Shown here: piece after piece, positions 52,482 to 60,990 of the stretch
How positions within the stretch are numbered: position 1 is the first letter of the stretch
How the letters are laid out: every line of letters begins with the position of its first letter
Assembly (NCBI GenBank): GCA_963718355.1
Contig: CAVQZA010000007.1
Location: forward strand, 124,001 to 188,000
Direction: 5' to 3'
Origin: CAVQZA01 sp963718355
GTDB lineage: Bacteria > Actinomycetota > Thermoleophilia > Gaiellales > Gaiellaceae
Length of the DNA stretch: 64,000 nt
Notes under the pieces: generated by a model
What the model saw: only the letters and a program-made list of their open reading frames with translations
What the model was told of the DNA's origin: nothing
Database searches by the model: none
Program-made: the position numbers and the translations under genes

Positions 52482-53311
52482 CGGGCCGCAAGCTCTCGCA
52501 GGTAACCCGGCGTCTCGGCAGCCCGGTACAGGTGGACCCGGTCGCGGGTCGCGGCGAACAGCGCGAGCCGGACGGGCATGGCCACCACGATCCTCATCGT
52601 CAGCCGGATCGACCGCTCGCCCCGCGCACGGCTGCGGCCCTGCCACCAAAGCCGCCGCCAGTAGTAGCCGGACCTGAGCCGTTCGGCGGAGACGGCGTGG
52701 CGCACGACCGCGGCGGGCTCGAGCCGCACGCGCCAGCCCTCGTCACGGAGCCGGTCGATCGCGGCCGCCTCCTCCCCCGAAAGCAACGACGAGCCGGTCC
52801 GACCCAGCCGCTCCGAGAAGCCGGCGAGCGCCTCGCGGCGGAAGGCCACGTTCGCTCCGAACGGGTACTCGCTCGACGAGCGAGACTCGCGCGCCACGTC
52901 GAAGCGCGTGATTCCCGCGTACTGGAGCAGGCGCTCCGAGAGCCAGACCGGACGCGGGCCGAGGAAGCGCGGCAGGCAGGCGCCGCCGACGCAGCCGACC
53001 GCCGGATCGGCGAACGGCGCCGCGATCCGGCTCGCCCAGTCCGGAGCGACGTCGGCGTCGTCGTCGACGAACGCGACGAGCTCGGTCCGTGCCGCGACGA
53101 GCCCTGCGTTGCGCGCACGCGAAAGCCCCGGCTCCGGCTCGTAGAGGTAGCGGAAGCCGTGGCCCTCCACGAGCTCGCGGCACGGCGGCTGCGAGGCGGA
53201 GTCGACGACGATCACCTCGACCGGATCCTTGAGCGCCGCGAGGGCGGCGAGACAGCCCCGCAGGCTCTCGGGCCGCTCGTGAGTGCAGACGATCACGGTC
53301 AGCTCAGTCAT
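52478..53311 (-). CDS. GT2 glycosyltransferase
   Basis: A 277-residue GT-A enzyme. LTVIVCTHERPESLRGCLAA at residues 4-23, VIVVDSASQPPCREL, EPEPGLSRARNAGLVAART, VAFVDDDADVAPDW with the metal-binding Asp pair, and GEEAAAIDRLRDEGWRV with the general-base region. GAC/GGACLPRFLG in between is typical of rhamnosyl- or galactosyl-type GT2 enzymes. Soluble, with a short hydrophobic tail stretch (IVVAMPVRLALFA) that may associate with the membrane. It overlaps the upstream GT4 by 8 bases. Confidence 0.88.
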   Translation of the reverse strand: MTELTVIVCTHERPESLRGCLAALAALKDPVEVIVVDSASQPPCRELVEGHGFRYLYEPEPGLSRARNAGLVAARTELVAFVDDDADVAPDWASRIAAPFADPAVGCVGGACLPRFLGPRPVWLSERLLQYAGITRFDVARESRSSSEYPFGANVAFRREALAGFSERLGRTGSSLLSGEEAAAIDRLRDEGWRVRLEPAAVVRHAVSAERLRSGYYWRRLWWQGRSRARGERSIRLTMRIVVAMPVRLALFAATRDRVHLYRAAETPGYLRELAAR

Positions 53312-54176
53312 TCCAGACCATCCCGAAGAGCGCCGCGTGCGCCGCCGCCGAGGCCTGCCAGGAGAGCTCGCGGGCCCGGGCCTGGGCCGCGACCTCGAGA
53401 CCGGCCTGCGCGGCAGAGAGCTGTTCGAGCCCGGCCCGGATCGCGTCCGGCTCGGGTGCGCACAGGAGCGCGGCGTCACCGGCCGCTTCCGGAATCGAGC
53501 CGACCGCCGTCGCGAGCACCGCGCGCCCGGCGCCGAGCGCATCGTGGAGCGGGCCGTTCGACTCGCCGACCGAGTCGCGCCGCAGCACGAGTACGGCGTC
53601 GGCCGCGGCGATCGAATCGCGGTAGGTCGTCTCGTCGACCCTGCCGAGCGGCACCACGCGCCAAGGCAGCCCGTCGGCGGCCGCGACCGCCTCGTCTGCG
53701 AGTTTCGTCCTCGTCGGCACACCGGGCAGCACCGCGACGCGCTCCTCCTCGCTCCAGCCGAGCTCGCGGCGGACAGCGGCGCGGTCGATCGGCCAGAAGC
53801 GGGGCGTCGGATGAGGGATCACATGCACGCGTCGCGCGTCCGCGCCCGCCTCGCGCAGCAGCAGGTCCGCGGCGAAGGAGCTGTGGACGACGAGCACGGC
53901 CGCGCGGCGGACGACGAGCGGATAGGCCCAGTGCCGGTAGAGCGGCGCGAGCGCCCGGGTACGTGGAACGATGTCGTGGACGGTCACGACGAACTGCCCG
54001 CGCGGCGGCTCGAGCAGCGCGCGGCGCGAGGAGTTGCCGAGGTGCCAGTGCGACCGCCCGCCGGGCCGCTCCGACAGCGTGTATTCCACGCCGTCGACCG
54101 CCAGCGCGGCAGCGAGCCGGTCGCAGTACCGCGCGATCCCGAGCGACGACGAGTTGCGAACGCCGGTGACCCTCAT
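53304..54176 (-). CDS. short GT4 glycosyltransferase
   Basis: A 290-residue GT-B enzyme, about 60-80 residues shorter than usual. VTGVRNSSSLGIARYCDRL gives a trimmed entry; FVVTVHDIVPRTRALAPLYR and LVVHSSFAADLLLREAG are the acceptor domain; VAVLPGVPTRTKLADEAV starts the donor half; VLRRDSVGESNGPLHDALGA with AVLATAVGSIPEAAG forms the donor pocket. The shortness lies mostly in the N-terminal half. ATGA overlap with the fusion gene supports the start at 54176. Confidence 0.83.
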   Translation of the reverse strand: MRVTGVRNSSSLGIARYCDRLAAALAVDGVEYTLSERPGGRSHWHLGNSSRRALLEPPRGQFVVTVHDIVPRTRALAPLYRHWAYPLVVRRAAVLVVHSSFAADLLLREAGADARRVHVIPHPTPRFWPIDRAAVRRELGWSEEERVAVLPGVPTRTKLADEAVAAADGLPWRVVPLGRVDETTYRDSIAAADAVLVLRRDSVGESNGPLHDALGAGRAVLATAVGSIPEAAGDAALLCAPEPDAIRAGLEQLSAAQAGLEVAAQARARELSWQASAAAHAALFGMVWND

Positions 54177-57100
54177 CCCAACAGTCTCCGCTGGTCGAGT
54201 CGGTAGACGGCGTAGGGCCAGCCGTCGCTGATCAGGTCGCCGACGCGGTTCGAGCGGTAGAAGTACGTCCCGAGCGCGCGGCGGTCGGCGCCGGTGCGCA
54301 CGAGCGGCGTCGGCCCGGTCGAGAAGGTGACGAGGTCGGGCGGCTGGAGCGACGTGCTCTTCTCGATCACGATGTAGCGGACGCCCTCGCGCCACATCTG
54401 CCGCGCCGCGTCCCACCACGCGCGGCCGAGGAAGAAGCGATGCAGCAGCGCGTAGCCGGCCGTCGCCTGGTTCAGCTCGTCCTGCGAGGACACGTGCGCC
54501 TTCGTCACGACGAGCACGCGGTGGCCGGTCGTGCCCGGGACGAAGTAGCTCGTGAACGGATCCGCGGCGACGAGGCCGGAGCCGGGCGGCACTACCGAGC
54601 CGAGCGTGTACGAGCTCTGCAGCGGCGTGGCGAGGTAGCGGATCTTCGGCGAGAGCTCGGTCAGCGTGACGAGCTTGAAGGCGGCGACGAGGACGAAAGT
54701 CGTGACCACGAGCGTTCGCATCCGCCCGGGCTTCGCCTCCGCGAGCACGAGTGCGGTCCCGAGCGCGAGCGGCATCTGGCAGAACAGCAGAAAGCGCCAC
54801 CAGAGCGGCAGCGCCATTCCTCCGGCGCCCACGACGCCGAACGCGAAGCAGCCCGAGAACCAGAGCAGCGCGAGCGGCTTGCCGCGTTGCGCGAGGCGGA
54901 CGAGGCCGGCGAGCCCGACGGCGCCCGCGGCGAACATCAGCGGCCAACGCCAGCGATCCTCGACCCAGTACAGGCTCAGGTGGTTCGAGTGGAGCAGCGG
55001 GTCGTGCGGGAACTGCGTGAACAGGAAGCACTCCCAGATCGCGAGCGCTCCGACGCCGACGGAGCCGAGCACCGCGAGCGGCCCGGGGCGGTCGAGCGCG
55101 GTCAGCGAAGGGAACCGGAGCCGCGGCAGCGCGCGTGCGGCGAGCGGGACGAGCGCGCAGCCGATGATCAGCGTCTGTCCGCTCACGCCCGTCTCGCCGA
55201 GCGCAGCGCCCAGCGAGTACGCGGGCCAGAGCCCGCCGAGCACGAAGCCGCCGACCAGGCACAGCGATCCGACCTGCCAGCGCTCGGAGCGCTGCTGCGC
55301 CAGGACGGAGCCGCGCACCGCGACGAGCACGGCGAGCAGCGTCCCGGTGAACGGGTGCACGACGAGCGTCGCCGCGACGAGGATCGAGCCGAGGATGTAG
55401 CGCTCCCAACACGGTGCGCCGTCGGTGAGGAGGAGGGTGTAGAGCAGCAGCGCCACCGCGAGCGTCTGCGGGAAGTAGGCGCCGTAGAGGAAGCCGTTGA
55501 AGGTCAGGTCGCCCGCCCAGATCACGTGCGCGGGCCCGAACAGGAGCAGCAGCACCGGGATCGCGATCCACGCCGCGCGGCTTCCCGCTTCCCGGCGGAC
55601 GAAAACGAACACCGCGTGCAGGACGAGCAGCATCACGCCGATCCCCACGAGTCCGAGCACATGGCCGAGCCAGACGGGGTCGAGCGCGTTGCCGGAGATC
55701 TTCAGCCAGACCCACGCGATCGCCTGCGTGTACGGGCTCGCGTGTGACTCGCCCTGGCTTTGGCCGGTCAGGAACGGGCTCGCCGGCTGAAACGGCCGTG
55801 CCGCGAGCGAGCGGATCAGCGCCAGGAAGGTCGGCGAGTCGGAGATCACGCGCAGGCCGTAGCTCGTCGCCGTAGCCCAGGTCGAGACGACCACTAGGCT
55901 TGCGACCCCGCCGAGCACGCCGATCTTCAGCAGCGGCAGCCGGTCGACGAGGCTCGGCTCCGCCGCGAGTAGGGCCGCCACGGCTGCCGCCGCGCCTACG
56001 AAGCGCGCGCCGCCGCCGAGCGCGAAGCCGCCGGCGAGCGCGACGCAGCCGACCGACACCCACCACAGCGCGCGGAACTGCGGCGCGCCGAGCAGCCCCG
56101 GCAGTGACCGTGCGCCTGCCCTCGCCACGAGCGCCAGCGCGACGAGCTCCGTGACGAGCGTGTCGACGGCCGCGCCGTTCTGGCCGTAGCGCGGGATCAG
56201 CACCGCGCCGAGAACGACGTTCAGGACGAGCGCGGCGCCGACCTGCGTGGCGAGCGCCTTCGTGCCGCGCCGCGCCACGAGCACCGTGCCGATCGCGCCA
56301 CTCGCGCCGATCGCGAGCCCGCCGCCGAGCAGGATCAGAAGCGGTGTCGCCGCCGAGGCGTAGCGGGCGCCGAAGACAAGAGCGAAGATCGGCTCGCCGA
56401 GGATGCCCACGACGAGAGCGGTCACGGCCCAGAGCTGCAGCGTCCAGCCGAGCGCCTTCCGCGCCAGCGCGCGCTGCTCGTCGGCCTCGGCGAGCCCGGA
56501 GAGCTTGGGCAGGAGCGCCGTCGTGATCGCGTTCGGAATCGCGAGGAGTCCGAAGGCGACCGTCGAGGCGAGCGTGTAGGCGGCGGTGTCCTCCGGCGGG
56601 CGCGTCCGGGCGAGAATCAGCGTCGGGGTGCGGTAGTAGAGGAGCGTCCCGAGCGCCATCAGGCCGAACGGCGTGCCGTCGCGAAGCAGGGCCCAACCGC
56701 CCGCCTTGCCCGGGGTCCGGGCGCGCGCGGCGAGCGCGGGCAGGACGAACGCGGGGCCCAGCGTCAAGCCCGCGAGTACCGCCGCGGCGGAGGGCGTGCG
56801 CGAGGCGAGCGCGGCGACGGCGACGAGGCTCAAGACTGCGGCGGCGAGACGCGCCTCCGCCTCGACCGCGAGCTCCTGCGCGGCGCGGAACACCGCGAGC
56901 AGGCCGATCAGCGCGGCGCCGACGGCTCCCGACGCGAGCACGAGCAGCCCCTCGAGCGGGCTCCCGAGCGCAAGGCCGATCTCCACTGTCAGCCCCGCCA
57001 CGAGCAGCGCGAGCGCGAGCCGGGCGCGCAGGCTGCCGAGCAGGAGCGGCCACGCGCGGCCGGGGTCGCCCGCCGCCTCGCGCACGAGCACCGTCGAGAT

Positions 57101-57337
57101 GCCCATGTCGAGCACCGCCGTCACGACCGTCGCGAGCGCGAGGCAGACGCCGAGCAGGGCGAGCTGAGGCGTCGAGAGCAGCCGCGCTGCGAGGGCGAGT
57201 GCGGCGAGCTGCGCGGCCTTCCCGGCGAGATCGCCCGCAAGCGCGAGGCGCGCGTTGGAGGCGACGCTGCGCCGCGGAGGCTCTGCGACCGGCGCGTCCT
57301 CGACGAGCCGCAGATGACGAACCGCGACCGCTGTCAA
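54173..57337 (-). CDS. fused flippase and GT-C-like membrane protein (1054 residues)
   Basis: One open frame of 1054 residues. Residues 25-455 form a Wzx/MurJ-like flippase with about 12 helices (ALAGDLAGKAAQLAALALAA, GTLLYYRTPTLILARTRPP, PRYGQNGAAVDTLVTELVAL). From about 468 a second membrane protein begins without a linker (KIGVLGGVASLVVVSTWATA), then LRVISDSPTFLALIRSLAAR, the outer loop SQGESHASPYTQAIAWVWL and WAGDLTFNGFLYGAYFPQTL, some 10 more helices and a C-terminal outer domain of about 130 residues (VEKSTSL region). Each half alone is a normal length for its family. TTG at 57337 overlaps the upstream stop (TTGA). A merged pair through a lost base is the main alternative. Confidence 0.75.
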   Translation of the reverse strand: MTAVAVRHLRLVEDAPVAEPPRRSVASNARLALAGDLAGKAAQLAALALAARLLSTPQLALLGVCLALATVVTAVLDMGISTVLVREAAGDPGRAWPLLLGSLRARLALALLVAGLTVEIGLALGSPLEGLLVLASGAVGAALIGLLAVFRAAQELAVEAEARLAAAVLSLVAVAALASRTPSAAAVLAGLTLGPAFVLPALAARARTPGKAGGWALLRDGTPFGLMALGTLLYYRTPTLILARTRPPEDTAAYTLASTVAFGLLAIPNAITTALLPKLSGLAEADEQRALARKALGWTLQLWAVTALVVGILGEPIFALVFGARYASAATPLLILLGGGLAIGASGAIGTVLVARRGTKALATQVGAALVLNVVLGAVLIPRYGQNGAAVDTLVTELVALALVARAGARSLPGLLGAPQFRALWWVSVGCVALAGGFALGGGARFVGAAAAVAALLAAEPSLVDRLPLLKIGVLGGVASLVVVSTWATATSYGLRVISDSPTFLALIRSLAARPFQPASPFLTGQSQGESHASPYTQAIAWVWLKISGNALDPVWLGHVLGLVGIGVMLLVLHAVFVFVRREAGSRAAWIAIPVLLLLFGPAHVIWAGDLTFNGFLYGAYFPQTLAVALLLYTLLLTDGAPCWERYILGSILVAATLVVHPFTGTLLAVLVAVRGSVLAQQRSERWQVGSLCLVGGFVLGGLWPAYSLGAALGETGVSGQTLIIGCALVPLAARALPRLRFPSLTALDRPGPLAVLGSVGVGALAIWECFLFTQFPHDPLLHSNHLSLYWVEDRWRWPLMFAAGAVGLAGLVRLAQRGKPLALLWFSGCFAFGVVGAGGMALPLWWRFLLFCQMPLALGTALVLAEAKPGRMRTLVVTTFVLVAAFKLVTLTELSPKIRYLATPLQSSYTLGSVVPPGSGLVAADPFTSYFVPGTTGHRVLVVTKAHVSSQDELNQATAGYALLHRFFLGRAWWDAARQMWREGVRYIVIEKSTSLQPPDLVTFSTGPTPLVRTGADRRALGTYFYRSNRVGDLISDGWPYAVYRLDQRRLLG

Positions 57338-58449
57338 GCAACCGCCTCGCAGAGCAGCTCGGCGTACCGGTCGAACGAGTACCGCTCGGCCTCCTCGAGC
57401 ACGCCGGCGCGCAGGCGCGGGTGCTCGACCGCGAGGCGCTCGATCGCCCGGGCGAGCGCATCCGGGTCGTCCGGAGCGACGAGGAGCCCGTCCCTCTCGT
57501 CGCGGACGGCGGCCGGCAGTCCACCGACCGCGGTCGCGAGCACCGGCCGCTCGTGAGCGAACGCTAGCCCGACGACTCCGGACTGGCTGGCCGACCGATA
57601 CGGCAGCAGTGCCGCGTCGCAGGCGGCGAAGAGCAGCGCCGTCTCCTCGTACGAGACGTAGCCGTCGCGCAGCGCGACCTTCTCGCCGAGCGCGGCGGCC
57701 TGCGCCTCGAGCTCCGCCTTGCCGTCCCAGAAGCGCCCGGCGACAACGAGCTTCACATGCAACGACGGATCGATGCGGGCCAGCGCCTCGAGCGCCAGGT
57801 CGACGCCCTTGTAGGGACGCACCGCGCCGTAGGCCAGCAGCAGCAGGTCGGGATCGCCGAGGCGCGCCCGCTCGGCCCGCACAGCGTCCGGCTCGGGCGC
57901 GGCGGCGAGGTCGGCGGCGACGAAGCGCGGATGAAAAGCCTCGAGCAACGGCGTCGACCCGAGCCCGAGCTCCTCGAGCTCGCCGCGCTGGTGCGGCGCG
58001 TGCGTGACGAGCAGGTCGGCGTGGCGCAGCGTCGCCCGCGTCAGCGTCCGCGCGAACGGCTGCGGCTCGTGCGGCAGCACGTTGTGGCAGACGACGACGC
58101 GCCGCATCCTTCGCGACGCGTGCCGCAGGAGCCAGCGATACGGCGGCGTCATCACCGGATGCAGCCACGGGAGGACGAGGGTCGTCGCGCCGAACGCCTC
58201 GACCTCCCGCAGCGCCGCTCGCCAGGTTCGGGGATCGGCCCAGTCCAGAACGAACCGGGCCTGAACGGGCCTGGTCGGCTCGGACGACTCGTCCAGCTGC
58301 GGGCCTCGATAGAGCAGCGGCGGATACAGCCGCCGCCACGAGATGAAGTCCGTCGGCGCGCGGCGACGCAGCGACGTCACCATCGCTGCGTTGAACTGCG
58401 CCGCCCCGCTCGTCAGCGGGTGCGTTGCGCCGAGGACCGCAAGCCTCAC
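57334..58449 (-). CDS. GT4 glycosyltransferase
   Basis: A 371-residue GT-B enzyme. RLAVLGATHPLTSGAAQFNA at the start, VCHNVLPHEPQPFARTLTRA with the acceptor-side histidine, LLLAYGAVRPYKGVDLALEA opening the donor half, LLPYRSASQSGVVGLAFAHE and PVLATAVGGLPAAVRDERDG in the donor pocket. The pocket reads S-G-V-V-G-L-A-F in place of the usual E-x7-E, so one acidic residue may be missing. GTG at 58449 overlaps the upstream GT2 stop (GTGA). Confidence 0.88.
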   Translation of the reverse strand: MRLAVLGATHPLTSGAAQFNAAMVTSLRRRAPTDFISWRRLYPPLLYRGPQLDESSEPTRPVQARFVLDWADPRTWRAALREVEAFGATTLVLPWLHPVMTPPYRWLLRHASRRMRRVVVCHNVLPHEPQPFARTLTRATLRHADLLVTHAPHQRGELEELGLGSTPLLEAFHPRFVAADLAAAPEPDAVRAERARLGDPDLLLLAYGAVRPYKGVDLALEALARIDPSLHVKLVVAGRFWDGKAELEAQAAALGEKVALRDGYVSYEETALLFAACDAALLPYRSASQSGVVGLAFAHERPVLATAVGGLPAAVRDERDGLLVAPDDPDALARAIERLAVEHPRLRAGVLEEAERYSFDRYAELLCEAVA

Positions 58450-59477
58450 CACTCGGCGGGTGCCCGCGCGGCGTCGCCGAGTTCGAGCCGGCGCACCGAG
58501 TACAACGCTTCCTCGAGCAGTCGCCTGCTCGTCTCGATCCCGTCGGCCATCAGACGGGAGACGAACAGCCCCACCGCCGCGGTCGTGAACAGCACCGCCG
58601 CCAGCAGCGCGGGCAGGTGCCTTCCGGCCCCGTCGTTGTGGTACCCCCACAGGAAGTCGGCAACGAACGCGAGCGCGATCAGGCCCGTCACGAGGGCGGC
58701 CCTACCGAACAGCGACACGAGCCGGTCCCGGAGCAGGCTGTTCATCGCCTGGAACCCGGTGCGCGTGATGTAGCGGACGACCGAGTGCGTCATCCGCGAC
58801 TCGCCGACGAGCCTCGGCCGGACCGGCACCTGAACCTCGGCGATCGTGAGGCGCTTGCGGGAGGCGTCGATCAGGGTCTCGAGGGTGTACGTGTACTCGG
58901 AGGTCACGTTCAGGCGGAGCAGCGCCTCCCGCGAGAAGGCGCGGTAGCCGGAGGTGACGTCGGTCACGTCGAGGCCGAGCGCGTGGCGGGTGACCCACGA
59001 GCCGACGACGTTGCCGTGCCGGCGCACCGTGCTCATCTCGGCCGTGGCGGAGAACTCCCTGACACCGAGCACGAGGTCGGCCTGGTGGGCCAGGATCGGT
59101 GCGATCAGCTCGGGAATCATGGCCGGGTCGTGCTGCCCGTCGCCGTCGAGGTTGACGACGATCGAGGCTCCCCGCTCCAGCGCCTGGCGGACGCCGTCCT
59201 TGAACGCCGAGACGAGGCCCCTGCGGCGAGGGTGGTGCGCGATCGCATCCACCCCCGCCGCGATTGCCTCGGCCTGCGTGCCGTCCGTCGAGCCGTCGTC
59301 GACGAGGATCACCTCGACGGTGCGGACGCCCGGGATGGCGCGGGGCACGGCGGCGATCACCGCGCCGATCGTGGCGGCTTCGTTCAGAGCCGGGATGATG
59401 ATCGTCAGCTTTTCGACTGCGCCGGGCGAGACGAGAGCGTCCCGCCCGGCGATGCGGATGACTTCGGCGGCTGACAC
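58446..59477 (-). CDS. GT2 glycosyltransferase with C-terminal membrane helices
   Basis: A 343-residue protein. LTIIIPALNEAATIGAVIAA near residue 24, VILVDDGSTDGTQAEAIA, VVNLDGDGQHDPAMIPELI with the full metal site, VTDVTSGYRAFSREALLRL, then two helices (AALVTGLIALAFVADFLWGY and HLPALLAAVLFTTAAVGLFV). This is the polyprenyl-phosphate sugar synthase layout (DPM1/ArnC-like without the long helical tail). Probably makes the lipid-linked donor for a GT-C enzyme of the same operon. GTG start 5 bases after the stop of the small secreted protein gene. Confidence 0.88.
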   Translation of the reverse strand: MSAAEVIRIAGRDALVSPGAVEKLTIIIPALNEAATIGAVIAAVPRAIPGVRTVEVILVDDGSTDGTQAEAIAAGVDAIAHHPRRRGLVSAFKDGVRQALERGASIVVNLDGDGQHDPAMIPELIAPILAHQADLVLGVREFSATAEMSTVRRHGNVVGSWVTRHALGLDVTDVTSGYRAFSREALLRLNVTSEYTYTLETLIDASRKRLTIAEVQVPVRPRLVGESRMTHSVVRYITRTGFQAMNSLLRDRLVSLFGRAALVTGLIALAFVADFLWGYHNDGAGRHLPALLAAVLFTTAAVGLFVSRLMADGIETSRRLLEEALYSVRRLELGDAARAPAEW

Positions 59478-59482
59478 TTCGG

Positions 59483-59704
59483 CTACCGGTCCCGCGGTTC
59501 GCAGTGGAACACCCAGTGGTGGTGCTCCCAGCGCCAGAAGCAGCGAATCGGCGGCGGCGGCGGGTGATGTGGCGGAGGCTTGACGGACGGGCGACCGTGA
59601 TCCCGGTACCCGTTGACGCCTCCTGTGGCGGCGTAGCCACTGGCCGTGAGGGCCAGTGCTGCTGCTCCGACTAGGAGCAGTGGTTGCCTTGCTTTACTCG
59701 TCAT
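59483..59704 (-). CDS. small secreted Pro/His-rich protein
   Basis: A 73-residue protein that I do not recognise. Residues 1-26 form a signal peptide (LLLVGAAALALTASGYAA). The mature part starts GGVNGYRDHGRPSV, then PPPHHPPPPP, then a compact Trp/His/Cys tail, CFWRWEHHHWVFHCEP, in which two cysteines flank an aromatic-histidine cluster. This could bind metal or a glycan. A GGGGAGG ribosome binding site 8 bases before the ATG at 59704 supports the start. First gene of the 59.7-50.3 kb operon. Confidence 0.65.
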   Translation of the reverse strand: MTSKARQPLLLVGAAALALTASGYAATGGVNGYRDHGRPSVKPPPHHPPPPPIRCFWRWEHHHWVFHCEPRDR

Positions 59705-59711
59705 CCGGTGT

Positions 59712-59773
59712 GCCTCCCCTTCTCTCGTTGGTGAGGCCGCAGACCGTGGCGTCGATGCGGTCGAAATGCATCG
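59712..59773 (-). promoter_or_regulatory. 5' leader with possible ribosome-site-masking hairpin
   Basis: In the 184-base gap before the small secreted protein gene, GCCTC (59733-59737 on the minus strand) can pair with the GAGGC of the ribosome binding site (59712-59716), and GCATCG/CGATGC (59753-59758 with 59768-59773) make a 6-base stem with a 9-base loop. I could not match the leader to a known riboswitch. The rest of the gap has no clear element except the promoter of the divergent gene. Confidence 0.3.
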
Positions 59774-59876
59774 GACGACGGGTTTCTCTTGTGCCTTCCT
59801 TATCGCGGGAGAGGTCGGCCCCCTCAATGCCTGAGACGAGGGAAGTTCTGCTCACAGATCCGTAACGGGCGCTCTG

Positions 59877-59882
59877 TAGGCT
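59877..59882 (+). promoter_or_regulatory. putative -10 box (TAGGCT) of a leaderless transcript
   Basis: TAGGCT, 6 bases, then the GTG at 59889; the same hexamer and spacing as at 3753-3758. Confidence 0.5.
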
Positions 59883-59888
59883 TGAGCG

Positions 59889-60962
59889 GTGCCCGACCAG
59901 GACACGCAGAACCCTGAAACTGCAGGGGTTTCCGTCGACGCCGTCGAGCTCTACGAGCGGCTGAAAGACGAGGTGGAGCGGGGCGGCGCGAGCGGTTCGA
60001 CGGCGCGCGCCCGGGCCCGTGCTGCGGCCGAGCGCTACTGGCCGGTCTCGGCGGAGCGCCCGCTCGAGCGGCGCCCGGGGCTGAAAGGCGCGGTCGCCTA
60101 TCCGGTCAAGCGGCTGCTCCAGCCGCTGATGCGCTGGTACGTCGAGCCGCTCGCTGCCGAGCAGCGCGGCTTCAACGACGCGGCGCTGAAGCTCGTCGAC
60201 GACCTCTCTGAATCGCTCGACTCCGAGCGCGCCGCGCGCGAGCGCGCCGAGCGGCTGTCGGCCGAGCTGGAGGAGCGGCTGCTGCGGCTCGAACGGCGGC
60301 CCTCGGGCGCGCCGGTGACCATCGCGGCGCAGCCCGCCGCGGCCGCGTTGCCCGACTACTTCGCGTTCGAGAGCCGGATGCGCGGCTCGACCGCCGAGAT
60401 CCGCAGTCGCCAGCGCGAGTATGTCGCGGACTTCCTCTCGCAGGGCCCTGTCCTGGACTGCGGCTGCGGGAGGGGCGAGTTCCTCGCGCTTCTGCGCGAA
60501 GCGGGCGTCGAGGCGCGCGGCGTCGACGCGGACGGCGACATGGTCGCCTTCGCCCGCGGCGAGGGGCTCGAGGTGGAGCAGGCGGATCTGGTGGCGTATC
60601 TCGAGGGTCTCGAGGATGGCTCGCTCGGCGGCGTCTTCGCGGCGCAGGTCGTCGAGCACCTGCCGCCGCCGGCGCTGCTCCGCTTCCTCGAGCTGGCCCA
60701 CGCGAAGCTCCGGCCCGGCGGCCTGCTCGCGGCTGAGACGATCAATCCGCTCTCGCCGCTCGCCCTGCGCAACTACTTCGCCGACCTCACCCATGCGCAG
60801 CCGCTCGTGCCCGAGACGCTGGTGCTGCTCGCGCAGAACGCGGGCTTCGCGGAGGTCGAGACGCGCTTCCTCAACGCGCCGGAGCCGGCGGAGGGCGTCG
60901 ATCCGCGCTTGAACGAGATCGTGTTCGCGCCGCTCGACTACGCGATCCTCGCCCGAGCCTAA
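59889..60962 (+). CDS. SAM methyltransferase with N-terminal helical region
   Basis: A 357-residue protein. Residues 1-130 are mostly helical, with a likely coiled coil (DDLSESLDSERAARERAERL) and a basic segment PVKRLLQPLMRWYVEPL that could sit on the membrane face. The methyltransferase domain starts near 185: VLDCGCGRGEFLALLREAG (SAM site), VDADGDMVAFARGEGL, FAAQVVEHLPPPALLRFLEL and KLRPGGLLAAETIN. Such two-part enzymes occur in O-antigen loci, where some cap the chain end. Capping here is only a guess. It leads the last plus-strand block. Confidence 0.82.
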   Translation: MPDQDTQNPETAGVSVDAVELYERLKDEVERGGASGSTARARARAAAERYWPVSAERPLERRPGLKGAVAYPVKRLLQPLMRWYVEPLAAEQRGFNDAALKLVDDLSESLDSERAARERAERLSAELEERLLRLERRPSGAPVTIAAQPAAAALPDYFAFESRMRGSTAEIRSRQREYVADFLSQGPVLDCGCGRGEFLALLREAGVEARGVDADGDMVAFARGEGLEVEQADLVAYLEGLEDGSLGGVFAAQVVEHLPPPALLRFLELAHAKLRPGGLLAAETINPLSPLALRNYFADLTHAQPLVPETLVLLAQNAGFAEVETRFLNAPEPAEGVDPRLNEIVFAPLDYAILARA

Positions 60963-60979
60963 TGCTCATGAGCACAAGG
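60963..60979 (+). repeat. 17-base palindromic repeat, copy 3
   Basis: TGCTCATGAGCACAAGG on the plus strand, identical to copies 1 and 2, directly after the methyltransferase stop and 11 bases before the TTG of the next GT4. Orientation relative to the downstream gene is the same as copy 1, and AAGGAAGGA at its end gives a ribosome binding site. Confidence 0.75.
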
Positions 60980-60990
60980 AAGGACAGGTC

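Noticed and set aside
55900..56154. Small plus-strand frames inside the fusion gene (Arg-rich)
   Set aside because: Antisense shadows; composition is Arg/Ala/Pro only.
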